Shown here piece by piece: positions 45,701 through 56,553 of a DNA stretch of 64,000 nt. The notes under the pieces were generated by a model, which did no database searches, was not told the DNA's origin, and saw only the letters and a program-made list of their open reading frames with translations. Numbering within the stretch: position 1 is the stretch's first letter; each line of letters begins with the position of its first letter. Origin of the DNA: Pseudoips prasinana (Eukaryota > Arthropoda > Insecta > Lepidoptera > Nolidae). The stretch is from assembly GCA_951640165.1 (NCBI GenBank), contig OX621238.1:24886001-24950000 (forward strand). Direction: 5' to 3'. The position numbers and the translations under genes were made by a program.

Positions 45701-47358
45701 CCAACCAACCTCAAATATATTTGCAATATTTACCATACAAAATATCAATTTTCACACATCTTGTCATTGGCACGATCATATATACGAACAATATGGCTTG
45801 ATATACATGCAATCAAGACCAAAATTAATTTTAAAATAAGTATTACATAGTAAAATATTTTGATTAAATAATAATATATAAATTAAAACATGCATTTTTA
45901 AGATACCATTTATATTAAAAAGTTTAATGATATCATGTCAAATTCCATAATATAATATTAATCACATAAAATGTTATAATAGCTGTGAAATACCTCATCC
46001 CTCCATCCCTTTAGAGCACAGATCTCATTCTCTTTCCTTAAGCTCTGTAGAACATCAGCTATTTTCATAGTCCTCTCCTTATAATCCCTAAATGCAGGGT
46101 TTAGTTCCACATACTTGCCTGTGATCCGGAAAACCTGGGAAAAGTTAGATTAATAAAAAATATCATATAGTACTGTACTGTATTCACTTGAGCTCAGACC
46201 TACCCCACTTCATAAACAACTCTTCTGTTTCAAATTAATTTAAAATGAAAATTTTAACAACAATATTTTTAAAATGTCCTGTGATTATTTGTAACATAAA
46301 ATCTTTACACCCAAATAAAAAATCTAGCAGAGCTATGTGAGTCTAGATTATTTTATCTAGCTGATAAATGTCAAGAGCTTTGTGGCAAAGACACCACCAG
46401 TGAAATGTCAATAAATTATATTAAAAAATACACCGAAAAAGGTGGCTTGACATATAGTTATGACATTTAATCAGTGCAAACAACCTGCGCAAGACATATC
46501 TTCTCAAGAGCATTACATAAAATAGATTTTTGAAGAGCAAAGGAGCTACACGATACTGGTGAGGGTGAAGAAAGGAAACATTCAAAGACACTTTGATTGT
46601 AGCGGTGCGGATTTAAGGGGTGGCTTAGTATAACTTTAAAAGACAAGATTTGTGTTATAATAAAATCCATAGTCTAGAAATGAAAAATTCTAATTTGGTA
46701 AGGGACAGCCCTGAAGATATAAAATAAGATAGATGTACCACCATATGGATGGAAATGTACCTAAGCAATATGTAAGTTGTTATCTGGCAGATTAGTATCA
46801 CTTAAGTTTTTATATAGCTAGATATAAAAGATTTTATTTACTGATAGAACTTTAATGTAAAGAATATTAATTTATCACTAGATCATCAGAGTAAACATTA
46901 ACAACAATTAATAGTGGTTATTATTAGTTGTCGACAAACAATACAAGGACAATCTGACATCATGAATATTCAAAAATTATTTGTTGAACTAACAGAAGCC
47001 ATGATAGGAATGTTAAGACCTCACCTCTGGGAATCTAATCAGATACTTCATAACATCAGGGCGAATCAATCCAACTTGATATCCGGCAACTATGAATGGC
47101 TTACATACTCCCTGATGCAAGCCTTAAACAATGCAATAAAAGTATGTAAGCAAACACAGTTGTTCAACACTAATATCACAAACATATTTGTCAGCCACGC
47201 AAACACGTATTAATTTTCAAATTCATCAATGAAGAGTTACCGCTTATAAAACAAACACTCTAAATTATGCGTGATTACATACCAGATAGATAAAAACAGT
47301 TGAATTTTTTGGCTAATTTCAATAGATCGGAAATGTTGTTCTGTGCGGCCGAATACAT
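39712..47358 (-). CDS. Nudix hydrolase with DUF4743-type N-terminal region
   Basis: Exons on the minus strand: 47283-47358 (ATG), 47025-47122, 45994-46134, 41659-41836, 40658-40793, 40355-40584 and 39712-39836 (TAA). All phases agree, giving 327 aa. Residues 1-105 form the DUF4743-like region (KPFIVAGYQVGLIRPDVMKY, ELNPAFRDYKERTMKIADVL, KGWRDE). The Nudix fold follows: SAMCLFGIRNYGVSVTGYVN, FTKQTWPGKWD, GGLAVGYGVLETTIKEAAEE and then YVYDLELPLEFMP. K187-E188 with E191-E192 is the catalytic KExxEE core; the upstream Glu of the textbook box is not at its usual spacing, as in this subfamily. Relatives (yeast YJR142W, the Nudix part of S. pombe Tnr3) act on damaged or thiamine-type diphosphates; a similar role here is inference. 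Intron 3 (41837-45993) is the longest. Confidence 0.94.
39990..40345. repeat. RTE-like retrotransposon end in Nudix intron 6
   Basis: It runs from CCGAAACGGCTTTACTGATT through ACCAACCCCTATTTTTAATA to GTACAACGTTTGCCGGGACA and GCTAGTATATTTAT. The last words are a hallmark of RTE 3' ends in Lepidoptera. It ends about 10 bp before exon 6. Confidence 0.65.
40845..41395 (-). repeat. Two minus-strand tRNA-like SINE copies in Nudix intron 4
   Basis: 40845-41000 shows GGGGTTCGAAACCGGACGCC and AGTAACCACTTCGCCATAAG. 41190-41395 is the inverse of the SINE at 29838-30010 (GGGTCTCGAACCAGCACCAT, GGCGCTCTGCGTTAAGCTAC). Both are diverged and non-functional as tRNA. Confidence 0.6.
42930..43960 (+). pseudogene. 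GC-rich remnant, possibly LINE ORF1 / gag-like region
   Basis: A sharply GC-rich kilobase inside an AT-rich intron. The plus strand has a 130-codon frame (43269-43661) rich in Arg, Pro, Gln and Ser. Out-of-frame continuations read ERLIKAIVDGGINIDTQDG, ATVSYADAA and VAIIVQSSTALTVDQG-like. The last resembles the 'SYA-AA...VAII...LT-EQ' layout of gag-like ORF1 proteins of insect non-LTR elements. Stops and frameshifts are present. The identification is weak; it is certainly unlike the host intron. Confidence 0.4.
44740..44793. repeat. Perfect 15-bp inverted repeat with nested hairpin
   Basis: AAACATTTCCTGTTA (44740-44754) pairs with 44779-44793. The 24-nt spacer holds AGTGTA-TCAT-TACACT. Lies in Nudix intron 3. 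Confidence 0.95.
46135..47024 (-). other. Nudix intron 2
   Basis: 890 bp of AT-rich DNA with no recognised repeat. The frame on the opposite strand at 46914-47213 is a shadow of Nudix exon 2 (47025-47122). Confidence 0.6.
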
Positions 47359-48987
47359 ATTTTTCATATTACTACACGCGTTCCATGCAAATGTAACGGC
47401 TTACTTTAGTTGGACCCCAAATATATTTAAATGAGGAACAAATTAAAGACCGTATAGCGTTCGCAAAATAAAATGGTCTATGTTTTAGGTACTACAAGAT
47501 AATCCTCGTTCGTTCAGCAAAATTCACTAATCTCTGTCTGACGCATAAACAAGTGACATTAATAGAGAAAACCACTGCAAACTACAAATACCAGTACATA
47601 CTATTCAGGTATCGATACTGACCTCCAACTTATGTTTAAAATTGTACAAAAGTCTGGAATTGGAACGACAATTGATAAAAGACCGCTGTAAAACCACATC
47701 CCTATTGATAATGCTGATCATCACTGGCACTCTATTTTTATACTGAGTCACTGGCGTGCGGCGAAATATAATAATAATAATTATTATTATTTTATCTGTC
47801 TCTGATAACATTCAGATGTGAACTTTCTTGGTAGGTATACATTTTACAGAGACGATTCTCTGTTAGAAACACGTGGTGGATTTGAGCTTTGTATAGATAG
47901 CATAAGATTTTCTTTTGCCAGAAACCCTTTCCGGATCTAATGGTAGGTAGGATTACATTACTTGATTTGAAGATAAAACAACCAAAGATATTATTTGAAA
48001 ACAACTCACTTTCTTCTGCTTCTTTTTTTTATAAATGGCAATTAGTGCCGATGTCGACAATTCTGCCAATGTCAGATTGTGAATGGGAAAACGTGTAATA
48101 ATTTAATTCAATTTTAACGACACTACATTGATATCACTAATTGTGTATCTTGCTGAGTGTGGTATATTATAACACTGAAACAGACATAATAATGAAATAC
48201 ATATTATAAATAAATAATAAATATGAACATGAATAATTGTTTGTTAAAATATTAGAAATATGCCACCACAACATTCACAGACAAGAGTTCCTAGCCAGTA
48301 TACTATAGTAGTATTTGGTTCCTAGTTACCTACAATTTGATACGATTGCATCGGATAAAAGCCATTAAAACTTTAAAAATTTCTGGCGATAAAAATGTCA
48401 ATAACGATGAAAGTTTAATGGGGATAGGAATTTTTAAATTAGGGAGGCAACTGTACAAATTAAAAGCAGGATTAACTTTCGAGCATTCAAAAAATATGTA
48501 CAACTCACTTTCAGTATCGTTCTCTGTCTCTTTCCAGTTTAACCAGAGATGAATTCGCGCTCTTCCCCTTCATCATTTAATACAGTAGGTTATCAATGAT
48601 GAAACTAACCTAATGACTTACCTATATTTGCTAGAATGTCTATTTGCAGTTGAGAACTGAGTTTGTCGTCTGTAGTTGTACATTAACGTAATGAATAAAA
48701 ATAACGGATATGAAAATATATATACTACTGAAGTTGACTCATAAGGCTGAAAAAGCCAGAGCCGGAAGGCGGAATACTGACATAAAAAAAAAATTGTCAC
48801 AAAAAGTGTAAGAGACAAATCAAACTTGTTGTATTAGTATTATTAATAAAATAAAAGCAATATTTCGTAAATATAGTTCTAGCGTAAGTTAATACAGTTT
48901 GTATATTTGTGTTTATTTTTTACAAGCAGACAAATACAATTTATTTTAATTTTTAGATTTTCCCTCCAGATACTGAGAGGGGTGACG
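47359..48987. promoter_or_regulatory. Head-to-head intergenic region between Nudix and BRE
   Basis: 1.6 kb separates the two divergent start codons, with no repeat recognised. A palindromic AATAATAATAATTATTATTA run lies near 47769. A possible 5'UTR acceptor (TTTTAG at ~48953-48958) precedes the BRE start by about 30 bp, so BRE may have a non-coding first exon. Promoters are presumed here but no element could be pinned down. Confidence 0.4.
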
Positions 48988-51900
48988 ATGTCGTCAGAAT
49001 GTTTTGGAGTAATTAATGAACTAGCTCCTGTTTTCCAACCATATGTCCAAAATGTTTATCAAGATTTAAAACTCGGTAAGTTGCATGTAGGTTTACCATC
49101 TATGTTGTTAAGGTAGCATTCAATTACTTACTTTCAAAGTTATAGCCTATGTGTTAATCTAGGGTGTCAGCTAACAACATACCAAATTTTATTGAAATCG
49201 CTCCAGCCGTTTAGACATGAAGAAGTAACAAACATACATAATCACAAACTTTTATAATATTAGTGTGATTGAATCGCAAAGTGCTATTGGAATTTTTCTG
49301 CCAAGATGTTAAGAAGATTGAAGTATTGTTTGATATTTTGTATTCGTTTTTGTTTGTATAATTACGTTTTACCGTGCTAAAGAATACCCACTGACCAAAA
49401 GTAGCCTATATTGTAGTGTATAACTCTTAGCATTAGACTTCACAGCATTACATATTATTACTATTTTTGTTTTCGTAGTCTGTGAAAACGCTGTGGGTTC
49501 TACTCCTAACATTACACAGTGTTATAACTTTTAGTTTATATTAAGCTCATGTTGTACAACTCTTTGTTTTATAAATATATAACAAATAAATTTAAAAAAA
49601 ATTACACAGCCAATATGACTGTCACATTGGCTGTGTAATTTTGAGGGTCTTAATTCTGTATTATCTTTGGTTGTGCGGACCGGTTTGCCCTGCACATCCA
49701 ACAATTCTTGTGACTTGTAATGGTATAGGAAGTGTTTGCACACTATGGGAGAATATTTTATATTTGTTTCTGAGTCACCTTAAAGTAAGCTGTTATGACA
49801 AAAATTTTGACATTATTTATATTTTGTAATTATTATTTCTCTACTAACTTTAAATATCCAATATCTATTTTGTTTACCTTTTCTTTGTGATGTTATGAAG
49901 AAATATGTGGCATAATATGTTTTTTATGTTTCAGGGCTATGCAAAACTAAAGTCGATTTTGAAAGAGTAGCGGGCACTACAGATGGAGGTGAAAATCAAT
50001 TTCGTATTGTATTGCCATATTGCTCAAAAAAATTAAAATGGGAAGTCATATTTGATTCTACAATGCCTTGGTTTGCACCAGACTTCAGATTTGATGACGA
50101 TAGTTTCCTCATGAATGTTGGTGATGAATTTTTTGATGAAAATGTACCAAGTTTATCAAAATGGAATGAAAATGATCCCAAAGCACTGAGCGGTGTTATA
50201 TCTGAATTAATTAGTCTTTACAGATTACATCAGGTGATTTTTTTTAATTTTTAATTTAAACAAGCCACAAAGAAAATAGAGCCTCCAGCATTTTATTACA
50301 CATAGAACATAGAAATATAATTTTATCTTGCAGTAGCGATATAGCTGCAATAATATTTTGAATTCAATTCAAAATTGGTTGTAACTTGCTACTTTTATGT
50401 TACCCAATTATAGACTTTTGGATATATCATAAAAGAAGGATGTAGAAGTACATTTTAAATATTATATTGATATTTAATATGCATTGAAAGATATACCACT
50501 ACATTGGTTAAATAGAAATATAATAATTCATCCAGGTGGATACCAGTAAAATTATAAAATTGAATGTCCTTGACTGATATCTTTGTCCTAATAAGTATGC
50601 AGCAGATTCTCATCATATATTTCAAATAGTCTTCTAGTCACTGAATTTTCCTTAAAACCGTCATAGTTTGTATTCTTCCCATTATTTTACATTATTGCAT
50701 ATTTCCAGGTAAAAAAACTAATTGAAGATGAGAATTCCCGAGCATCATTTGAATACAGTGCTTTGATTGGAGATGCATTGACATCTGAAAATGATATTGA
50801 AGTGTTTGTTGGAAGCCATGTAGTTGAGTTCTTAATAAGACTTAATGTTGACACATCAAGATTGCCAGAATTATACAATGAAGGGTAATTTGCAACAGCA
50901 ATGTTATGCTGACTATATTATTATAAAGATCTCTTTTCTTCTTATGTTGATGTTTATCTTATCTTTTCTTTGATGGGTTGTACTTGCGTACAGCACTTCG
51001 ACCCTTCAGGATCATTTGTACTATCCCCCACTGGTTTTTATTCTATCCCTAGAGCCCTGAATGAAGTCTTCACATAATCCAGTACGCTTCTTAGGGGTAG
51101 ATCCTTGTAGTCTCCTGGTTCTGGATATGCCAGCCCCAGGATGGCCATTCTGTCTTGCCAATGCATCGCATTTGCATATTATATGCACTATTGTTCATTT
51201 TCTTCCCTATGTTGTTGTTGCTTGCATACATAGATCAGACACATCCAAATTTTCACTCAATTCCGCAAATCCAAATAACGAATAGAAGGCTAGATTAGAC
51301 TCTAGCTTTGCTTGTTCAGCACATTGGCAGTGTTTATCACCAACGCATGTCTTAGTCAACTGGAGGCACTCAGTGTTATACTAAGCAGCATTGTTAGTGT
51401 ATGATCATCATGAATGTAGGTATTATTATATCTTAGGGTTATTGGCATTTGGTATTGCAATACATTATGTATGTCCTTATCTAGAAATAGTTTCAAACAC
51501 TACTGATGTAGCTACATCAGTGTAAGACCAATTTAGAACCTAGAAGCAGTAGCCCCACTAGAATAGGACATGTAATTAATGGTATTTTTAAAGAATTGTA
51601 TTAATTAAATAATATATTAAGTCATCAGGCATCTTGCCTTTCATTTTATAGTAAAAAACAATAATTTAATCTTTAGACCCAGAATACCACCCACTGAGAT
51701 TACTATTTATTTGTGTAACCCAAGTTGTGTACAGTTTTAGATATTTCAGAAAATAACTTGTTACGTTTTACTCTTTCAGTAGTGAAGAAAACCCTGGTAT
51801 TGACACAGCTCTATTGCTTGTAAGATATCCAAACTCCACAAATGCCGAGTTAATAATGTCACCATTGCTCACAAAATCGCTTGGCAACATTTCATTACCT

Positions 51901-54468
51901 CTGTAAGTATTAACCCTTGGCACTAACTTCGAAAATAACTGTTTTGAAGGGCTGAACTAATTTACATGAAATATATAGGCAAATGTTTTGCTATCCTCTT
52001 GGATACTGAAAGTATTCTTTTTATATTTATATATTATAACAATGCTTTAATGTTGGTGCCTATAACGTAGCTTATAATTTTATTTACTCATGGTGCGTGC
52101 AAGAATATATCGAAAGAATACACGCGAGAGATTCCCCTTTTTTCTTCACCATTGTAGAATCTCTCTGTCATTTGGTGAAAACATATTGGTATGACCTGCT
52201 GACGTACTTGTAAAGTGCTGAGTGTACTAGGACTGACAGTTTGGGGCCCAAAGCCTGACTACTGCCATGTAAATATTTTAATTATCCTATGTGTTTAGTG
52301 AAGATTTTTATTACAGAATGCATCAGTCAGGAGTTTTAATGGATTATGTTCCAATGGTGACAGAATTATTGAATAATAAGGTATGGTAATTTTATGTTTA
52401 ATTTACACATAGACTGTAAGCAGTATATTATAGTGATTCCTTAATTGTGAAAAGCATTAGACTAAATAATCTACTGCATGTGCATAAACATTTAATATTC
52501 AACATTTTCTCATCATCATCATCTTGTCCCCACTAATATGCTAGTGGGGACAAGAATATTATGTCAGTAAACGAAGTGAAAGAGGTATGCAAGGATCGTG
52601 ACAAATGGAAGTCCGTTGTCTCTGCCTACCCCTCTGGGAAACAGGCGTGAGTCTATGTATGTATGTGTATGTAATATGCTAGTGGGTATGGTTTCCGCAC
52701 TTAGTCGCGTGCATTTTCTCATTCTAACATCTTGTATGCCGAATGTATGTCGAACTTTCTATTCAATTGAAAATTCCTATACAAGTTAGTATATCAGTAG
52801 TAAGATCACATAGGTATGTGATCTTACTACTGATATACTAACTTGTATTATTTTAATTTAACTAGGTAGTTAATATATTTTACCATACTAACTAAACACC
52901 TAGCATGTTGCCCTATCTCATATGGATAATCTTAACGTATATTATTACTTAACGTATTCATATTTATACTTTTAAGCGTCCATACCAAAATTGTGAAAAT
53001 ATAACGCTTATGAAATCAGTCTTGTGTATGCCTTTTTCATAAAACTGTGTAAGTAACATAGGCTGCTGGGGCAGAAAGGTTCGGGACACTCGGGAGTGGC
53101 GACAACGAACCGGAAGACGCAGCGTGGGCAGGCTCCCTACAAGATGGTCCGATGATCTTGTGAGGGTCGCAGGACGCCGATGGATGCGGGTAGCGCAAGA
53201 CCGGCAACTGTGGAGATCTTTTGTGGCCTTTATCCAGCTGTAGAAGTCTTTCGGTTGATATGAGGATGATGAAGTAACATAACATATTATTTCCTTTTTA
53301 GATCAAAGACATTCTAAGCAACGAAAAGTTGAAACGAGATTTACTGGCGCAACTGATTGTCAAGTATGAAGGTGCTGTCCTCGAGCATGATGCTAATAGT
53401 GCAGCTTTCGTATTTGAAATGAACAATTTCCATTGGATATTGCAAATAGATACTGGTAAGATATAAGACCTAACTGTTGCTACAAGTACTGCTGCAAACC
53501 CTTCTCGAACAGCTGTATTTAACGCGGTTTTTATGTATTTATCACACACATAATGAATCAACTACCCAAGTAATATTATATTACTTGGGTAGTTGATTCA
53601 TTATGTGTGTGATTAACGCGTGTTCGCAACGTGGGTGACTTATTATAAATCACCCACGTTGCGTTGATGCCTATTATCTTTTTAACTGCTGCACGTGCAG
53701 CGAAGCGGCTAAGACGGTCGCCTCGCCTCTTCGAGTCCCACGCCGCACAACTATTTGTGTGACCCATAAATAGTTGTTCAGAGTCTGGATGTAATTTGTG
53801 ACCGTCTATTACATGTTTGTAAAGTACCCCGCGACACAAGGATCAAATTCCCTAGTGCCGGATAAATTCATATAAACTTGCCATTGAAGGGGCATCACAA
53901 CTTGCTTATTCCTTACTATCTTCAATTCTATAGAAATAATACATTCTATACAAAAATATAAATTTGTATTTCTATTCCTATAGAACAGTAAATAATTCAT
54001 CGCATTACAACTTATCTATTAAACAATTTAACTAATTTGTCACTTCTGAAAGTGCCCTGTCCATTTGACACGAACTTTTAAGAAAGAGTAAATCTGGGTC
54101 TAAAATTTCTAAACTTAGTATCTCTTAAAAACGTTGTTTCAAAAAAATTGTAACCACTATACATAAGAAAGAATGGTAACTATACTTAATGCCCTTTAGT
54201 GTCGAGTGTCAAAAGCCAATCGCACTCAACTATTTTTCTTTTTCTAATATATTTCCATAATATTTCAGGTTTAAGGTTTCCCGAAAAGCCTCCAGTTTTA
54301 ACACTCCGATCAATTTATCACAGTAATAAAGGAAAGCCGATGTTTAAAGTGCTCCCTGGATGTCCTTACAACAACTTTGAGGGTTACATTGAACAACAAG
54401 TTGAAATATTCAAGAACGAATGCATGGGATCACAGCCTAACAATCATCTCATTAATATGGACAATTGA
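48988..54468 (+). CDS. BABAM2: BRISC and BRCA1-A complex member 2 (BRE/BRCC45)
   Basis: Scaffold subunit that joins a BRCC36-type K63-deubiquitinase complex in DNA repair and immune signalling. Exons: 48988-49075, 49935-50233, 50709-50884, 51780-51902, 52317-52380, 53302-53455 and 54269-54468 (TGA). They close in phase to 367 aa, against 383 aa in human. The start MSSECFGVINELAPVFQPYV and the segments WEVIFDSTMPWFAPDFRFDD and FPEKPPVLTLRSIYHSNKGK are the UEV-like repeats typical of the family. The protein has no catalytic residues, as expected. Insects often keep only the BRISC-like complex; which complex it serves here is not visible. Introns 2-6 carry several repeats and hairpins; all splice sites remain canonical. 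Confidence 0.95.
49135..49642. repeat. BRE intron 1: RTE-like end and a 17-bp hairpin
   Basis: 49135-49272 matches the element at 6816-7018 (TATAGCCTATGTGTTAAT, GCTCCAGCCGTTTAGACATG, TATAATATTAGTGTGATT). A perfect 17-bp inverted repeat (49598-49614 / 49626-49642; arm AAAATTACACAGCCAAT) follows, with an 11-nt spacer. Confidence 0.75.
50980..51400 (-). pseudogene. LINE C-terminal remnant in BRE intron 3
   Basis: The minus strand reads HIICKCDALARQNGHPG, ISRTRRLQGSTPKK and EDFIQGSRDRI. This is the Cys/His knuckle and closing segment typical of I/R1-type LINE proteins. An upstream part gives KHCQCAEQAKLESNL. Decayed, with stops. Confidence 0.6.
52523..52554. repeat. Perfect 13-bp hairpin in BRE intron 5
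   Basis: CTTGTCCCCACTA (52523-52535) pairs with 52542-52554; the loop is ATATGC. Confidence 0.95.
52779..52848. repeat. Perfect 33-bp hairpin in BRE intron 5
   Basis: Arms 52779-52811 and 52816-52848 are exact complements with a 4-nt loop AGGT. The arm begins ATACAAGTTAGTATATCAGT. Confidence 0.98.
53057..53276 (+). repeat. LINE 3'-end fragment in BRE intron 5
   Basis: Same family as 1-205: CGAACCGGAAGACGCAGCGT, CAAGATGGTCCGATGATCTT, GCGCAAGACCGGCAACTGTG and a short GATGATG tail. It ends 25 bp before exon 6 (53302). Confidence 0.8.
53541..53663. repeat. Two consecutive perfect hairpins in BRE intron 6
   Basis: The first has 35-bp arms (53541-53575 / 53579-53613) with a 3-nt loop TTA. The second has 14-bp arms (53625-53638 / 53650-53663; CGCAACGTGGGTGA) with an 11-nt loop. 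TTAACGCG occurs just before the first (53519-53526) and just after it (53613-53620). Confidence 0.97.
53690..53860 (+). repeat. tRNA-derived SINE copy in BRE intron 6
   Basis: Relative of 35871-36252: GCGGCTAAGACGGTCGCCTC, then AACTATTTGTGTGACCCATA and GTGACCGTCTATTACATG. The B-box is damaged (TTCGAGTCCCACGCC). Confidence 0.65.
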
Positions 54469-54934
54469 AAAACTACAAACAGTCCGCAACTGAAGTAGCG
54501 TCCGCCCACAACATTAATAAATATAATAGTACCGAAATACCTAAATTTGATCTGTGTGTATATCATTCGTAACTTACCAGCCGTGCACTTAAACCTGATT
54601 GGTAAAGAGAGTTGGTTCGCAACCCGCCGGACGCTTAAATTTAGGGGTCGCAAACCGGGATCCCGGATACCGAAAATACCGGGATCCCGGACCGAAAAAA
54701 AGCCATTACAATACCGGGATTTACGGTATTCATTACACAACGAACGAACGAGTAAGGACTCCAAATTGTTTCATTGAATTATTATATTACTACAGCTAAC
54801 CGGGTTCACTATCACTACGCCGTTCCGAAAAACGTTCAAACACAACATTAATTTTCAATGTAATGGTTTTAACACATTTTTATGTTAAGAGTCTCTTATT
54901 TATAAAATGAAAGGAATTATTTATAAAATGAAAG

Positions 54935-55047
54935 TTGAGCCAAGTCTAATGTTCCATACTGCAATTTACCTAACATATACTAACTTACCTAACATAACAT
55001 AAAAAAATATAAAGAAATTGCAGTATGGAACATTAGACTTGGCTCAA
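54935..55047. repeat. Perfect 33-bp inverted repeat with 47-nt spacer
   Basis: Arms 54935-54967 and 55015-55047 are exact complements (start TTGAGCCAAGTCTAATGTTC). The spacer repeats CTTACCTAACATA-type words. It lies inside the hAT element. Confidence 0.97.
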
Positions 55048-55829
55048 TTTTATCTAGAGATTTCATGACTTTAGAGATAAACAAGCAGCTTGGCTATTTT
55101 TTTACAGAATGTTTTTGGTGGAACTTCACTTCTTTTGGCACAAAGCTGATTATTTTTAGGGATATGGACATTTTCATTTTATGTTCATATTAGAAACAGA
55201 GTCCCACTACGCAGAATAAATTTTGCAAAGGTAAGTCGGTCGATAACGCTAATAGTTTGGGTGTGCTTTTACGGTTTCTCATCAGGGTCACTAGGTAGCC
55301 CAGATCTTCCATGATCCCAGTTTTGATAGTTTTTCCTCTATGTGGGCGTTAAACTCTAACTCTGTACCAAATTTCTGCGCTCTAGGCTCCTCTTGGTCAA
55401 TGGGGACTACCAGTTCTATTTTGATGACCATATGTCAGTGTCGAAAATTCGTAATTTTGCTTTCACTTAGCTTTGGAATTAAAAGATCTAACGACTTGAA
55501 ATTTTGGATTTCAAGTGTGTGATTACAAGATGAGGAAAATTTCAGTGTTCTAGTCCCATCCAGAGGTTCTCAAACCGGGGCCTGAAAATGCGGCGAAATG
55601 GTTCCAGAAAAGGATGGTACGGCAGTGTTGCTTCGCGCTCGACTTGGCGGGGGCACTGCCATACCCCCAGATTGTACCTAACCTTTGTAATGTTGCAAGT
55701 TCGATAAGTGGAACCGAGGGAGATACTCGTTTTATTTGATTAAAATTAGATTTTCTCTAAAACACTATTTTATTGTTGTGATACTTAAAATTATAATACC
55801 TTTTAAATTAGAGATTTCACTATACTAAA

Positions 55830-56187
55830 GTGTGTATTTTTTAGAGGTATAGAACTTTAAATTGCAATAAAACAACGATTGACATTAATTTTATTTATCC
55901 GAAAGATAATCTGTGTAAATGTAGCATTACATTTTAAATATGATTTCAGGCATATGACCGCCACGGCTGGCTCGGATGTAGTCCAATCTGAACGTTCAAT
56001 TTTCGATGACTTTTTCCAACATTTGTGGCCGTATATCGGCAATAACACGGCGAATGTTGTCTTCCAAATGGTCAAGCGTTTGTGGCTTATCCGCATACAC
56101 CAATGACTTTACATAGCCCCACAGAAAGTAGTCTAGCGGTAGTAGTAGTAGTCAACCTAAAGTTCTATACCTCTAAAAATAACACCC
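55830..56187 (-). mobile_element. Deleted mariner-type transposon inside the hAT element
   Basis: Inverted ends (AGAGGTATAGAACTTTA at 55843-55859 and its complement ending near 56176) bound ~358 bp. The minus strand encodes only the C-terminus of a mariner-family transposase: LWGYVKSLVYADKP, QTLDHLEDNIRRVIADIRPQ, then a stop, RLDYIRASRGGHMPEIIFKM. The catalytic part is deleted, so it cannot move on its own. Confidence 0.75.
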
Positions 56188-56553
56188 ATTATAATCAATT
56201 AATGACTTTAACGGAAAAAACTCTAAATGTCGAAAATACCGGGATCCCGGTATTCTCCTAGACCTAATACCGGTAATACCGGTATTGGAGAAAAGCTCCG
56301 GTATTGCGACCCCTACTTAAATTTATGATTAAGTCATTAAATTTATGATTATATCTCATTTTTGAGATAGATTTATACTTTGCATTGCGACAATGCTATA
56401 AAAGTAAAATTTAATACTTAATTGGATGAGAGAAAAGCCACTATTACATTGAGCCATATACTCTATGCACAAATGGCTGTTAAGTTTAAGATTACAGAAT
56501 TATACTAACTGAAAAAATTTAGAATATAAGAAATAAGGAGTAGTTTTAAGATA

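Larger units (their letters stand above)
41837..45993 (-). other. Nudix intron 3
   Basis: 4.2 kb between the exons ending GWRDE and beginning CFGV. It holds the GC-rich remnant (42930-43960), the hairpin at 44740-44793 and an imperfect 11-bp hairpin near 42430-42460. A CCTCGGCCTCGG run lies near 42657. Otherwise AT-rich with no gene seen. Confidence 0.7.
54642..56315. mobile_element. 1.67-kb hAT-type element with 8-bp target-site duplication
   Basis: Starts TAGGGGTCGCAAACCGGGAT and ends CGGTATTGCGACCCCTA, with inverted terminal words TAGGGGTCGCAA. It is flanked by CTTAAATT at 54634-54641 and 56316-56323, as hAT elements make. The subterminal regions are rich in ACCGGGATCCCGGT-like words. No transposase was seen; it is non-autonomous. 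It contains a 33-bp-arm inverted repeat (54935-55047) and a deleted mariner (55830-56187). Confidence 0.88.
54560..56400 (+). repeat. SINE split by the hAT element
   Basis: 54560-54641 (ATTCGTAACTTACCAGCCGT, GGTTCGCAACCCGCCGGACG) and 56316-56400 (CTTAAATTTATGATTAAG) join into one copy of the 29838-30010 family once 54642-56315 is removed. Confidence 0.75.

Noticed and set aside
46914..47213. 99-aa plus-strand frame
   Set aside because: Shadow of the minus-strand Nudix exon 47025-47122, which is supported by splice sites and family similarity.
54444..54799. Overlapping 66-106 aa frames at the hAT left end
   Set aside because: Produced by the ACCGGGATCCCGG-type repeats; they span the SINE/hAT boundary and have no domain.
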